64,000 nt of DNA from a virus: the IMG/VR virus record IMGVR_UViG_3300043775_002630, positions 62,001-126,000 of that record; one strand, written 5' to 3'. A model generated the notes under the pieces. The model was given only the letters and a program-made list of their open reading frames with translations, was not told the DNA's origin and did not search any database. The position numbers were made by a program, and so were the translations under genes. Shown piece by piece: positions 1 through 8,507 of the stretch (its first letter is position 1; each line of letters opens with the position of its first letter).

Positions 1-1465
1 TTAACATACCTTTCATCGCACCTGTTACGTCACATTGGGGGAACACATCGTGAACCAACTGAATTGATGGATAAAGTGACGAGAAGTCGAGCTTTAATAC
101 GCTTTTAGAATACCCTACTTTAAGTAGACGAGACAATCCACCTACGAAGTCTGTCTTGGATTGTTTTGCTGGTATTGCCAAATTATGTTTGTAAGACCAC
201 GCTAACATCAACATCTTCCATAGTGTTGCCGTACCCATTGTAGATACTCGCTCATATGTTGTTGGAATCATTGATGCAAGTAGAAACGATGCTTGGTTGA
301 ATTCTTTATCAACTTTTAAGGTTTCTTCCAAGTCATCTTGGAGATATCGTTCAACCAATTCGGCACCATCAGTTAATAGATAAGTGTCAGGAAACTTTTT
401 ATCCAAATCAACATAGTCACCCTTTTTACGATACTCACCATTTTTGATGTTTAACCAATACTCTTTCTTTTCCTGATACATCTTACCAATAGAGTCGTGA
501 CCAATATAAACTCGGTCTGGTTCTTTTGCGTTTACATATTCTGCAATATACTTCAAACCCGCAGATTTGATTGATGAGTTAATTGCTTGAGCTCTACGGA
601 CCGCGTGAATAATATCAATTACATTGTAACCCCAAATAGAAGTCTGCATAAAATCCTCAACTTCGTTTGCGAGTTTCAACAAGTTTTTCTTTTGTGATAT
701 GGAATGTTCGGGATGTAATGAGTGACATATTTTTTTGATGTCAATTCCCAACGCCTTACATCTTTCAAAAATCCAATACCAGTCAAAGTTTGCTGAGTTG
801 TAACCACCGATAATACTTGGTTTGAGTTCATTAATTACTTTGAAGAACTCGATAATACCGCTCTTCTCTTGTGTCTCATCAATACATTCGATAATTCTAT
901 TATAACCTTTGTTTGTTCTAATACCAATCATAAAGATACGACCGTCTCTTGGTTCGAGTGAGGTCGTCTCTAAGTCGAATACCAATCGAGACACGTCATC
1001 ATAGTCTTCATACCCCTTAAATAATCGTTTTTGTTTTGAAACGAAATATTGTTCTACAGGTGGTAGAATCAAAATCTTATCTTTAAATTTTTCACCCCAA
1101 GGGTCTGCTCCACCATCACGGAAGAACTGAATCAAACTTCTATACCCCTTCAAAGATTTAACCATATAGGTCAAACCTTTTTCCATTCGTTCATCACCGT
1201 GAGTATCTAATTTGTCAATAACAATCCCGTGTTTTGACATTGCTTCTTTTTGAGCTCCTTTGGAGTTTCCGTAGAAATTTAATCCACGTAAATCACCAAC
1301 CCAACAAAATGGAATGAATGTATCTTTTCGGATTTCTTTACCCTTACCAGGAATTTCTTTGATTTTATAAATGGAGTCTGAGGCGTAATCAAATTCTACC
1401 GCCACGATAAATTCTTCAGGGTCGTTCCCTTCCAAGAATTCTTTGATTTCTTGTTGTTCAATCAT
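1..1465 (-). CDS. gp43: DNA polymerase, family B (T4 gp43-like), C-terminal part cut by window edge
   Basis: Replicative DNA polymerase with 3'-5' proofreading. The ATG at 1465 opens a frame with no stop that runs off the left edge after 488 codons; T4 gp43 is about 900 residues. Visible motifs are Exo I FDLETT (residues 163-168), Exo II around GYNSANFDWYW (221-231), an Exo III-like YLQDD segment further on, and polymerase motif A, DFSSLYPS (460-467). Motifs B and C lie outside the window. It is the last gene of the leftmost minus-strand run. Its leader holds a 7-bp hairpin (1497-1511) and a TATTTATA motif (1532-1539). Family assignment is firm from the motifs; the T4-like label rests on the companion T4 core genes. 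Confidence 0.95.
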   Translation of the reverse strand, partial: MIEQQEIKEFLEGNDPEEFIVAVEFDYASDSIYKIKEIPGKGKEIRKDTFIPFCWVGDLRGLNFYGNSKGAQKEAMSKHGIVIDKLDTHGDERMEKGLTYMVKSLKGYRSLIQFFRDGGADPWGEKFKDKILILPPVEQYFVSKQKRLFKGYEDYDDVSRLVFDLETTSLEPRDGRIFMIGIRTNKGYNRIIECIDETQEKSGIIEFFKVINELKPSIIGGYNSANFDWYWIFERCKALGIDIKKICHSLHPEHSISQKKNLLKLANEVEDFMQTSIWGYNVIDIIHAVRRAQAINSSIKSAGLKYIAEYVNAKEPDRVYIGHDSIGKMYQEKKEYWLNIKNGEYRKKGDYVDLDKKFPDTYLLTDGAELVERYLQDDLEETLKVDKEFNQASFLLASMIPTTYERVSTMGTATLWKMLMLAWSYKHNLAIPAKQSKTDFVGGLSRLLKVGYSKSVLKLDFSSLYPSIQLVHDVFPQCDVTGAMKGML

Positions 1466-1496
1466 AATTTAAGTTTTACCGAGTGACTTATTTTCT

Positions 1497-1511
1497 TCCA
1501 CACCGTGTGGA
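1497..1511 (-). promoter_or_regulatory. Hairpin in the DNA polymerase mRNA leader
   Basis: The perfect inverted repeat TCCACAC-C-GTGTGGA lies about 31 bases upstream of the polymerase start. No T-run follows it on the minus strand, so it does not look like an intrinsic terminator. T4 gp43 represses its own translation through a leader hairpin; a similar role here is inference only. Confidence 0.35.
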
Positions 1512-1531
1512 GTTTGTCTTACTCATTCAAC

Positions 1532-1539
1532 TATAAATA
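1532..1539 (-). promoter_or_regulatory. TATTTATA motif upstream of DNA polymerase
   Basis: TATTTATA in coding orientation, about 66 bases before the polymerase ATG and upstream of the leader hairpin. It is the most distant member of the recurring motif family in this window. Confidence 0.35.
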
Positions 1540-1564
1540 TAGATTGTAAAAGTGAATCTGTCAA

Positions 1565-1942
1565 TTAGCAACAAGCAGTTTTTGCAATAAAGCTGTCTTC
1601 AACATTAATATACAACTCTTCTCTAATAGGAACAATTAAATCACCCTCAAAGTTCTTGATTAAGAATTGTCCTTTGTATCTACCAGGAGTATTTGTGTCC
1701 CTTGCAGTAAATTGATAGTAGATATAATATTCTGTTGGAGCTCCGTCAGCCAAAATTAAACTAACAATAGAACAGGGCGCTGAAACAATCTTGGGAATAC
1801 CCGTTGCCTCATTAATCATTGAGAAGTATATTGCTGAAACCTCTAAAAGGTCCATCAACTCCAAATAACCTGACCTACCGTCTTGAACGACCTGCATTTT
1901 TAATACAGGTAAAGTAGCATTTTTTCTGATAAAGAATTCCAT
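1565..1942 (-). CDS. Unknown protein, possible beta-sandwich virion component
   Basis: A 125-residue protein I do not recognise with certainty. It is rich in beta-type sequence: an N-terminal stretch with a DGR turn, a central YYIYYQFT segment, then a TPGRYKGQF segment and a C-terminal CC. The pattern of strands ending in a G-x-Y/W-x-G-x-F motif loosely recalls the N-terminal domain of some baseplate upper or receptor-binding proteins, but this is a weak resemblance. A TATTTATC motif sits 5 bases before the ATG, as for several structural genes here. It lies between the glycosyltransferase cassette and the DNA polymerase on the same strand. Confidence 0.7.
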   Translation of the reverse strand: MEFFIRKNATLPVLKMQVVQDGRSGYLELMDLLEVSAIYFSMINEATGIPKIVSAPCSIVSLILADGAPTEYYIYYQFTARDTNTPGRYKGQFLIKNFEGDLIVPIREELYINVEDSFIAKTACC

Positions 1943-1947
1943 ACAAA

Positions 1948-1955
1948 GATAAATA
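1948..1955 (-). promoter_or_regulatory. TATTTATC motif before the 1942 start
   Basis: TATTTATC on the coding strand ends 5 bases before the ATG of the 125-residue protein. Confidence 0.4.
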
Positions 1956-1960
1956 CTTTG

Positions 1961-3640
1961 TTAAGACTCTTTTCTCAAGCTTCTGTCATAATGTTCAAAT
2001 CTATCGTGCTCAGTTGGGGTTGCAAATAACAATGCCGACTTGATATTACCCTTTTTAGTTTCTTGGAAAATGTAACTCATCCAAGTTTGTTCAAAAGGAC
2101 GGTCCCACTTTGTTGTTAAGAACATTTTCTCGTTTCCATATCTTGTAACAACTTGTGGCCAGTTACAATAATAAACTTCACCAATACCATAAGGTAATCC
2201 TTGATATGAATATACTGCGTCAAATTTAGTTCTTGGCGCATTAGGGTCTAATCCTTGAACAGGTAGGTTTGGTTTTTCAGGCCAAAACTTTTCTCTAACT
2301 GTTTGAGGAACATTATACCAAGACCATTGAACTCCATTGTCCCCAAAAAACTCAGAATAATTTAGTTTCAAAAAGTCTAATGAGTTTTCTCGGGTAATCT
2401 TCATAGACTTATTGTATAGGTCCTGAATATTTCTAATGAACCCATTTCTACAAACAGTATCTTTACCATCATAGAAGAACATATCGTCTTCAAAGAACCA
2501 ATAAAAATCAAAACCATTTTCTTGTGCGTGTTCAGCGATAAATTGTCTACCACCACAGATACCTAAGTTATCTTTTTTAATGTGTTCAAACTCGTATAAC
2601 TTACAAAGTTCCGAGTATTCCTCGGTAGTTGACAAGTCACTTGAATTATCTAAAAGATATTTCTTTTTAGGTTTTGTTAAGAAATTTTCATCATATAACT
2701 CCATAGACTTAATCAATGTTTTAAATTGATTAGGACTATTGAATGTAATTACATAGAGTGAGGTGTTATCATAATCTAAATCACTATAAGACTGTTTACC
2801 TGAAATATTTTTAACTTTATAGGTATCATTTTTAACATCTTCACAAAACTTAGAGATAAGTCCGTTACCATCAATTTCGTGGTAATCAAACATATCGTTG
2901 TGTCTGTATAACATAATACTGAATAAAGATTCTTCAGTGCCCATTAAACCTCTACCTAAAGTCTCACTTAAAACACTATAATAAAGACTATTAACGTCTG
3001 TTATCATACTTTTTAATCCACCAAACAAACCTCCTCTACAAACAAGTTTTACATCTTGTCCTGCGTAATCATTAATCGTTGGGTATTTGAATCCGTGAAT
3101 TTCATTTTCAGCGTCATATGGGAACGCCACAAACCCAAATCTTGGAAATACCTTATCGAATTTTTCTTGAATTTTATCGTGTGTAAAATATCCAGGATGA
3201 ACCGTATTTGTAATACCTGCATCAATCCAAAACAAATGTGTGGAGTCAAATTTGTCAAATATTTTTGCATCGTGCAATACAAACATTTTTGACATAACAA
3301 GAGGGTTATACATATCAAGTTTTGCTTGAGTTGATTCTGGCAGCCATCCCGATTGACTATACCATTCAGGGTTTGTTCTTATAGACTGAATGATTTCATA
3401 AAAATCATTTTTAAACCATTCTTGAGGTCTTACAATAAATTGGGTATTTTCATTATTTCTATTTGGTTGTGAAAATACGAATTCTTCAAGTTCTTTATCA
3501 CCAAAAATAATAAAGTTAGTGTCTTGTCTTAAAAGTTCCGAGAACTTTTGTAGATAATGGTCAAACGACCTTGACCATCCTTCAGTCAAAGAGTCACGTT
3601 TAATATTCCAAAGTCCGGTTACAAATGTAATTTTACTCAT
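1961..3640 (-). CDS. Two-domain glycosyltransferase: HtrL/YibB-like domain plus GT-A-like domain
   Basis: 559 residues. The first half opens with TFVTGLWNIKRDS and resembles the HtrL_YibB/WlaTC family, proteins found in LPS or lipooligosaccharide loci and thought to be glycosyltransferases. From about residue 290 a second domain starts (SLYVITFNSPNQF) and contains an acidic metal-site-like FEDDMFFYDG segment, suggesting a GT-A fold. The fusion could carry two transferase activities. The start overlaps the end of the upstream gene by 8 bases, so the two are translated from one message. It is the last of four glycosyltransferase genes that follow the Thr/Pro-repeat fibre genes. Acceptor and donor cannot be told from sequence. 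Confidence 0.8.
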   Translation of the reverse strand: MSKITFVTGLWNIKRDSLTEGWSRSFDHYLQKFSELLRQDTNFIIFGDKELEEFVFSQPNRNNENTQFIVRPQEWFKNDFYEIIQSIRTNPEWYSQSGWLPESTQAKLDMYNPLVMSKMFVLHDAKIFDKFDSTHLFWIDAGITNTVHPGYFTHDKIQEKFDKVFPRFGFVAFPYDAENEIHGFKYPTINDYAGQDVKLVCRGGLFGGLKSMITDVNSLYYSVLSETLGRGLMGTEESLFSIMLYRHNDMFDYHEIDGNGLISKFCEDVKNDTYKVKNISGKQSYSDLDYDNTSLYVITFNSPNQFKTLIKSMELYDENFLTKPKKKYLLDNSSDLSTTEEYSELCKLYEFEHIKKDNLGICGGRQFIAEHAQENGFDFYWFFEDDMFFYDGKDTVCRNGFIRNIQDLYNKSMKITRENSLDFLKLNYSEFFGDNGVQWSWYNVPQTVREKFWPEKPNLPVQGLDPNAPRTKFDAVYSYQGLPYGIGEVYYCNWPQVVTRYGNEKMFLTTKWDRPFEQTWMSYIFQETKKGNIKSALLFATPTEHDRFEHYDRSLRKES

Positions 3641-4514
3641 CGATTTTATTTAATTCTTCTAAAATTTTATAGAAACTTTTGTTTTCAACAAAGTAACTGT
3701 CAGGGGTTTCTCTTGGAGCGTTATCTCTACACCACCAAGTATCAAAATGTTTTCTAACAAAATATTCTGAATGGTTGTAAAACATTAGTGTCATAAACAA
3801 TTCTTCAGGAAAAGGTCTTTTATCCTCTTCAATAATCTTGTCAGCGTAATTCTCAAACATAGGTACTAATGTCTCCCATAATTCTCGTTTACCACCGAAC
3901 ATACCACCAATAATATGAATTGTTCTATCATAATTGGTATACCATTTTGGGTCAACTGTTTGAGACCAAAAATTTCTATCATTATCTTTACCAATCAAAA
4001 AGAATTTATCTCCTGAAAATTCTACAACATTTTTTAAAAAATCATTATTAAATAACGATGACTCATAAAACTTTCTTGGACCGTTTTCTACCGTAAGGTA
4101 TTTGTTCGGTATTAATCCGCTATGTGATAAACCAGCATCAATCCAATAATAATAATCGTATGTTTTATCTTCGTTCCACCACCAACTAAACTTTTGATAT
4201 TGTATTTCAAAACATCTATCACTTTTTTTAGCGTCTTCATAGTTTTTATACTTTTGAAGTAGTGTTTCATATCTTGTGGTTCTTAAGTTAGACAACTCAA
4301 ATTTTAATTTATCTTCAGATATACCATTTTCAACATAAAAGAAATTTTTTAATCTATCAATTTCTCTTGTTGAGGTATAACACACAAAATCAGCATCGGT
4401 CATTTTTAATAGTGAGAGAAGTGAATTTAAGTAATGACCAAATCTTGATGGTCTACCGCCTAACTCAGTCCCATATAGGTCACCGTAAATACAGGTTATA
4501 AATTTAACTGACAT
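3633..4514 (-). CDS. HtrL/YibB (WlaTC)-like putative glycosyltransferase
   Basis: 293 residues. The N-terminus KFITCIYGDLYGTELGGR and the central DYYYWIDAGLSHSGL resemble the HtrL_YibB family; the same WIDAG signature occurs in the first half of the downstream gene (FWIDAGITN), so the two are paralogous. Many Trp, Tyr and Asp residues fit a sugar-binding GT-A-type enzyme. It overlaps both neighbours (11 and 8 bases), which implies translational coupling in a four-gene cassette. No signal peptide or membrane segment is seen, so it should act in the cytoplasm. The sugar and acceptor are unknown. Confidence 0.8.
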   Translation of the reverse strand: MSVKFITCIYGDLYGTELGGRPSRFGHYLNSLLSLLKMTDADFVCYTSTREIDRLKNFFYVENGISEDKLKFELSNLRTTRYETLLQKYKNYEDAKKSDRCFEIQYQKFSWWWNEDKTYDYYYWIDAGLSHSGLIPNKYLTVENGPRKFYESSLFNNDFLKNVVEFSGDKFFLIGKDNDRNFWSQTVDPKWYTNYDRTIHIIGGMFGGKRELWETLVPMFENYADKIIEEDKRPFPEELFMTLMFYNHSEYFVRKHFDTWWCRDNAPRETPDSYFVENKSFYKILEELNKIDE

Positions 4515-5241
4515 AATAATATTCTTTATGAATGTTTTCTTTTTTCATTGTTTTATTGTTTACGTTATTCATAAACTCATTAGGTATTTTTACCTCACTA
4601 TAAAGGTTCCAATTGTATGTTTGACCGTAAAAATTATTACACATTTGTTGTGAAACGTCTGACCAGTCATTAGTAATTTGTGGTGCTATGGGTAGAATTG
4701 GGCAATAACTTTGTTTTTTTAAATATACTTTTTGATATATGTAATCATCCACTGCGTAAAATCTTCTACGTTCATCTTCTTCTATGGAAATAACATCATC
4801 ATATGATGATTCGTGATACAATATCATATTTGTTGCAAAAATACCTCTGTGTTCAGGAGACGCTGGTGGTAGATTAGTAATATCATTTAATAGTGGGTGT
4901 TTTTCGCTCCTATTAACATATCTATTTAAAGTTGGTGCCAAGTTAAAAACTGCGTATTCAAGACTTTGACACTCATCTTCGATTGCTTTTAATAAAGATT
5001 TTGCATACGGCATAACAACACAATCATCTTCAATAATAAGAACTTCTTTATATCCTCTTTCTTTCGCAATTTTTAAAATAGCCGTGTGGGAAAGTGTACA
5101 ACCCACGTGGCTATTAGTATCAACCGCCTTGAATAACTCAAAATCCCATTCAAGATATTCCATTTCTTTTTTAATGGATTCTAATCTATCAGGTCTTCTT
5201 TCAAGATTTACTACAAATTTTGGTATTGTATTGAACTTCAT
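4504..5241 (-). CDS. Glycosyltransferase family 25 (LPS / procollagen galactosyltransferase type)
   Basis: 245 residues with a clear GT25 pattern: VVNLERRPDRLESI (residues 10-23), VGCTLSHTAIL (46-56) and the metal-binding EDD (71-73). GT25 enzymes transfer galactose or related sugars to lipooligosaccharide or, in eukaryotes, to hydroxylysine of collagen. There is no transmembrane anchor. It starts 3 bases after the preceding gene and overlaps the next by 11. Given its place just after Thr/Pro-rich fibre genes, a protein acceptor is possible, but this is inference. Confidence 0.88.
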   Translation of the reverse strand: MKFNTIPKFVVNLERRPDRLESIKKEMEYLEWDFELFKAVDTNSHVGCTLSHTAILKIAKERGYKEVLIIEDDCVVMPYAKSLLKAIEDECQSLEYAVFNLAPTLNRYVNRSEKHPLLNDITNLPPASPEHRGIFATNMILYHESSYDDVISIEEDERRRFYAVDDYIYQKVYLKKQSYCPILPIAPQITNDWSDVSQQMCNNFYGQTYNWNLYSEVKIPNEFMNNVNNKTMKKENIHKEYYYVS

Positions 5242-5244
5242 TTT

Positions 5245-6492
5245 TTAAAGATTTCCTGTTAATCTATCACACCAACCCTTAGATTCTGAGTGAGGCCATA
5301 CAACCCAATATTTAGGTTTTTCTGCTGTTTGGAATTCTCTCCATACTTTACAATATCCATCAGGGTCTCTTAACATTGAAGTAATTTCATTTTTATCAGC
5401 GTCTTTTCTAAAGATTGTTTCATCATTTTCATTGTGGAACGCAACCACCCAAAAATCATAATCTTTTTCAGGTACTGAAGAATAACCAATATCAATACAG
5501 TGTTTGAATACTTGTGCGAAATCGGCTTTCCAATCATCTTCAGACTCATAATTGTATGGATTTGGCGGATATTTTTTATCAATTGTGTATTGCTGAACAG
5601 CTCTTTTTTCAAATAAAAGACCCGCATATTTTTCATAATCTCTTAAACTTCTAACGGTACCAAAGCCATAAGGACCATCGTGACCTTCTTGAGTTTCACC
5701 GTCCATACCAAACAACTTTCTATTTGTTAAGTGTGAGTGATTATTTTTATTAACCCATTCTTTGTCATCATCCCATTGTTTTGTTCTTCCTTTACGAGTA
5801 TACTCGTGCCAAATTAATGTTTTATGTGGGTGAAACAAATCATAACCCCAAGTATATGCTCTTGCGGCGATTGAAATTTCTTCTCCGTGGAAGTAATATT
5901 CGGGATTGTGTTGTACCTCGTTTGAGAATTCACCTAATGTAAAACAATAGTGTGCAGAATAGAATCTTGCGGGGATTGGTTCTTTTAAATCTTGCCAACC
6001 AGGAATTGTTTCAGGTAAGAAAAATACCGCACCTTCAGGAATAAATCTATCAAAAACCATTCTCCAAGGGTCTTGAACTCTACCTGCAGGGTCGTTTTCA
6101 GGGTCAAATGATGAAACATATCCTGTTAATAAAGGTTTTTTATGACCTTTCTTTTGAAGTTGTTTAATCATCTTAATCATCTCGTCATCCCAATTAGGTG
6201 CGAACCTCATATGTGAGTCAATTTGTAGGGTATATTCTTCACCCTCATAAAGTTGTTGTGTTAAGTTTCTAGCCCAACAAACGCCTTTAGATTCTTCGTG
6301 TGGAATATCTAAAACTCTGAATCTTTTATCCCCTTCAAATTCTTCTAAACTGTCAAATTTATCATCGGGGTGAAATTGTCTTGCAATACCAAATCTAATA
6401 TTTTTTGGTTTTTTAGCATTTTCCAACATATTCTTAATTGTTGGAACGAGTTGTGGGTCTCTATAGGACGCAATTTGAACAAAAATTTTCAT
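5245..6492 (-). CDS. GlcNAc-type glycosyltransferase (Skp1-GlcNAc-transferase-like family)
   Basis: 415 residues. The start KIFVQIASYRDPQLVPTI, the GVCWARN motif (70-76) and the DSH metal site in QIDSHMRF (90-97) match the GlcNAc transferase family (PF11397), whose best-known member glycosylates hydroxyproline of Skp1 in the cytoplasm. Bacterial and phage members are known by sequence but mostly uncharacterised. It is the first gene after the terminator at 6512-6545 and lacks a TATTTAT motif of its own, so it may rely on read-through from the fibre genes upstream. Donor sugar and acceptor are not proven. Confidence 0.85.
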   Translation of the reverse strand: MKIFVQIASYRDPQLVPTIKNMLENAKKPKNIRFGIARQFHPDDKFDSLEEFEGDKRFRVLDIPHEESKGVCWARNLTQQLYEGEEYTLQIDSHMRFAPNWDDEMIKMIKQLQKKGHKKPLLTGYVSSFDPENDPAGRVQDPWRMVFDRFIPEGAVFFLPETIPGWQDLKEPIPARFYSAHYCFTLGEFSNEVQHNPEYYFHGEEISIAARAYTWGYDLFHPHKTLIWHEYTRKGRTKQWDDDKEWVNKNNHSHLTNRKLFGMDGETQEGHDGPYGFGTVRSLRDYEKYAGLLFEKRAVQQYTIDKKYPPNPYNYESEDDWKADFAQVFKHCIDIGYSSVPEKDYDFWVVAFHNENDETIFRKDADKNEITSMLRDPDGYCKVWREFQTAEKPKYWVVWPHSESKGWCDRLTGNL

Positions 6493-6511
6493 TACACTTT
6501 TTTTTAAAAAA

Positions 6512-6545
6512 TAAAAAACCCTCCAATAAAGTGGAGGGTTTATAT
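6512..6545 (-). terminator. Intrinsic terminator after the Thr/Pro-repeat gene
   Basis: A 10-bp stem AAACCCTCCA / TGGAGGGTTT (6516-6525 with 6532-6541) with a 6-base loop is followed on the minus strand by T-rich sequence. It separates the fibre genes from the glycosyltransferase cassette and may lower expression of the latter by partial read-through. Confidence 0.85.
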
Positions 6546-6569
6546 GAAAGTTGTTTTAAATAATTTGAA

Positions 6570-7889
6570 TTAACATCCGTTAGGGTCTGTCTGAACAATA
6601 ACTCCTGAAGAATCTGTTCTGTACCAAGCGGTACCGTTAGACCAATATGCAACTCCTACAGGGTTTGATAATGGGTCAATTGTTTGATATAATGTCTCAC
6701 CTAAGTTTGGTCCTACACCACCTGATACCGAACCATAAACTGTAATAGGACTAGCCGCACAAGCTAAGTTAGCGGTTGAGCCTGATGATAACGAGTAAAC
6801 ATAATTATTTCTTGTTGGTGTTGGTGTTGGTGTACTTGTTCCTGTGTTAGTTGGTGTTTGAGTATTAGTTGGAGTATTAGTTGCGGTATTAGTTGGTGTT
6901 TGAGTATTAGTTGGTGTTGGTGTGTTAGTTGCTGTTTGTGTTGGTGTTGGTGTTAATGTTGGACATATTGAGAATCCATTTAATTCATAACCTGCAGAAT
7001 CTAACTCAACAACTTGACCCGAATTCTGATAGAAACCTGACATATCAGTTGTTACAGGTCCTGAAGGAGAATCATAGAAGAAAATATTTTGGTCAAAGAA
7101 TTGATTTATACCATATATCTCAATAGACGTACCGTAATTACCACAAGCATCAAGGGCATTATTTGCGAAATTCACGGCAAATTGGAATCTAGCAGGTTCA
7201 GTTGTTGATGGTGTTGGAGTTGGTGTTTGAGTATTAGTTGCGGTGTTTGTTGGTGTTTGAGTAATAGTTGGTGTTGGTGTGTTAGATGATGTGTTGGTTG
7301 GAGTATTAGTCGGGGTTTGAGTTTGGGTACTAGTCGGAGTGTTAGTTGGTGTTTGTGTATTTGTAGGTGTTTGCGTTGGTGTACCTGTTTGAGTATTTGT
7401 TGGTGTTTGTGTTTGAGTTGATGTATTTGTTATAGTATTAGTCGGTGTCTGAGTTGGTGTATTTGTTGCGGTATTAGTTGGTGTTTGTGTTTGGGTATTA
7501 CTTGGTGTGTTAGTTACAGTATTTGTTGGTGTATTAGTTACAGTATTTGTTGGTGTTGGTGTAGGCGTTTTGGTTTGAGTATTAGTTGGGGTTTGAGTAT
7601 TAGTTGCGGTGATAGACGGTGTTGGAGTTGGGGTTCTTGTATTAGTTGGTGTTGGAGTATTAGTCGCAGTTTGAGATGGTGTTGGTGAAATAGGAGGGAA
7701 TGTCTCCTCAACAATAGTAAATTGTGCTGATAAAGCAGCTTGAAACGTACCATTAACCAACCAAATATTTCGTACTTGACCAGGTGTTAATAAGATATCG
7801 TATTCCCACATATTGTTGGAACACTCTTGATAAGAGAAAGTTAATCCCTGAGCTGTGTTATTAGTTAGTATGTATTTTTTACAAGCCAT
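6570..7889 (-). CDS. Thr/Pro/Asn-repeat modular adhesin-like protein
   Basis: 439 residues in five parts: a folded N-terminal domain (1 to about 65) that is almost identical to that of the 8498 gene, a long TNTPTPTNT-type low-complexity stalk (about 66-230), a Cys-containing beta-type module (about 231-312), a second Thr/Pro stalk, and a C-terminal module ending in DPNGC. The middle module (CGNYGTS, NSPSGPVT-type, VVELDS) recurs in the 10415 gene. The layout resembles a virion fibre or adhesin made of small domains on mucin-like stalks. No signal peptide is visible. The dense Thr content makes it a candidate O-glycosylation substrate for the enzymes encoded just downstream; this is inference. 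Confidence 0.8.
   Translation of the reverse strand: MACKKYILTNNTAQGLTFSYQECSNNMWEYDILLTPGQVRNIWLVNGTFQAALSAQFTIVEETFPPISPTPSQTATNTPTPTNTRTPTPTPSITATNTQTPTNTQTKTPTPTPTNTVTNTPTNTVTNTPSNTQTQTPTNTATNTPTQTPTNTITNTSTQTQTPTNTQTGTPTQTPTNTQTPTNTPTSTQTQTPTNTPTNTSSNTPTPTITQTPTNTATNTQTPTPTPSTTEPARFQFAVNFANNALDACGNYGTSIEIYGINQFFDQNIFFYDSPSGPVTTDMSGFYQNSGQVVELDSAGYELNGFSICPTLTPTPTQTATNTPTPTNTQTPTNTATNTPTNTQTPTNTGTSTPTPTPTRNNYVYSLSSGSTANLACAASPITVYGSVSGGVGPNLGETLYQTIDPLSNPVGVAYWSNGTAWYRTDSSGVIVQTDPNGC
6815..6955 (-). repeat. Degenerate tandem repeats encoding a Thr/Pro stalk
   Basis: Repeats of about 18-24 bases coding TPTNT-type units in the C-terminal stalk of the 6570-7889 gene. Confidence 0.75.
7196..7690 (-). 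repeat. Degenerate tandem repeats encoding the long Thr/Pro/Asn stalk
   Basis: About 500 bases of imperfect short repeats coding TNTQTPTNT-like units. The same word family recurs in the genes ending at 7929, 8508 and 54521. Confidence 0.8.
7671..7889 (-). repeat. Duplicated N-terminal module, copy 1
   Basis: The first ~73 codons closely match those of the neighbouring gene (8280-8498). The DNA is also near-identical over long stretches, for example around 7790-7840 against 8395-8450, so the duplication or conversion is recent. Confidence 0.8.
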
Positions 7890-7928
7890 TTTAGTAGTTC
7901 TTTATTATTAAATATCATCAATATGTTA

Positions 7929-8498
7929 TTAACAACTGCCAGTGTCTATAATAACTCCTGACCCGTTAGTTTGGATATAATTATGCCCATCAGAATAGAA
8001 TGATGCTTCAGTTGTTGAGGTCATTGCAAAATTTAAATAAACAATATCACCATTAATCAAATTTGAAAATAGTTTTGTCGAATATCTTGGTGCATTTCCC
8101 TGTGGATAGTTATTACAAGCATTTACCGACAAAGTATCATCAATCCCTAAATCAGAATATTCAAACACTACTTGTGTTGGGGTTGGAGTCGGGGTTGATG
8201 TACGTGTTGGTGTTACTGATTGTGTTGGAGTAGGAGTTAACGTTGGAGTAACTGATGGCGTTGGTGTATTAGTCGGAGTCTGAGATGGTGTTGGTGAAAT
8301 AGGTGGAAACACTTCTTCAGTGATTGTGAATTGTGCCTCTAAAGCCGCTTGAAAAGTTCCGTTAACTAACCAAATATTTCTAACTTGACCAGGTGTTAAT
8401 AAGATATCGTATTCCCACATATTGTTGGAACATTCTTGATAAGAAAAAGTTAAACCTTGTGAGGTGTTGTTTGTTAAAGTATATTTTTTACAAGACAT
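7929..8498 (-). CDS. Short Thr/Pro-repeat adhesin-like paralogue
   Basis: 189 residues: an N-terminal domain nearly identical to that of the 7889 gene, a short Thr/Pro linker (about 70-112), and a different C-terminal beta-type module of about 75 residues with two Cys, ending in SGVIIDTGSC. The shared head and swapped tail suggest module exchange. It lies between two larger members of the same family, 9 bases from the upstream one. Likely a virion surface or accessory fibre protein; its real role is unknown. Confidence 0.75.
   Translation of the reverse strand: MSCKKYTLTNNTSQGLTFSYQECSNNMWEYDILLTPGQVRNIWLVNGTFQAALEAQFTITEEVFPPISPTPSQTPTNTPTPSVTPTLTPTPTQSVTPTRTSTPTPTPTQVVFEYSDLGIDDTLSVNACNNYPQGNAPRYSTKLFSNLINGDIVYLNFAMTSTTEASFYSDGHNYIQTNGSGVIIDTGSC
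8280..8498 (-). repeat. Duplicated N-terminal module, copy 2
   Basis: Partner of 7671-7889; see that entry. Confidence 0.8.
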
Positions 8499-8507
8499 AA
8501 TATTTTA

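Noticed and set aside
3056-3292. Small plus-strand frame inside the two-domain glycosyltransferase
   Set aside because: Fully covered by a well-supported gene on the other strand, with no start signal or known similarity.
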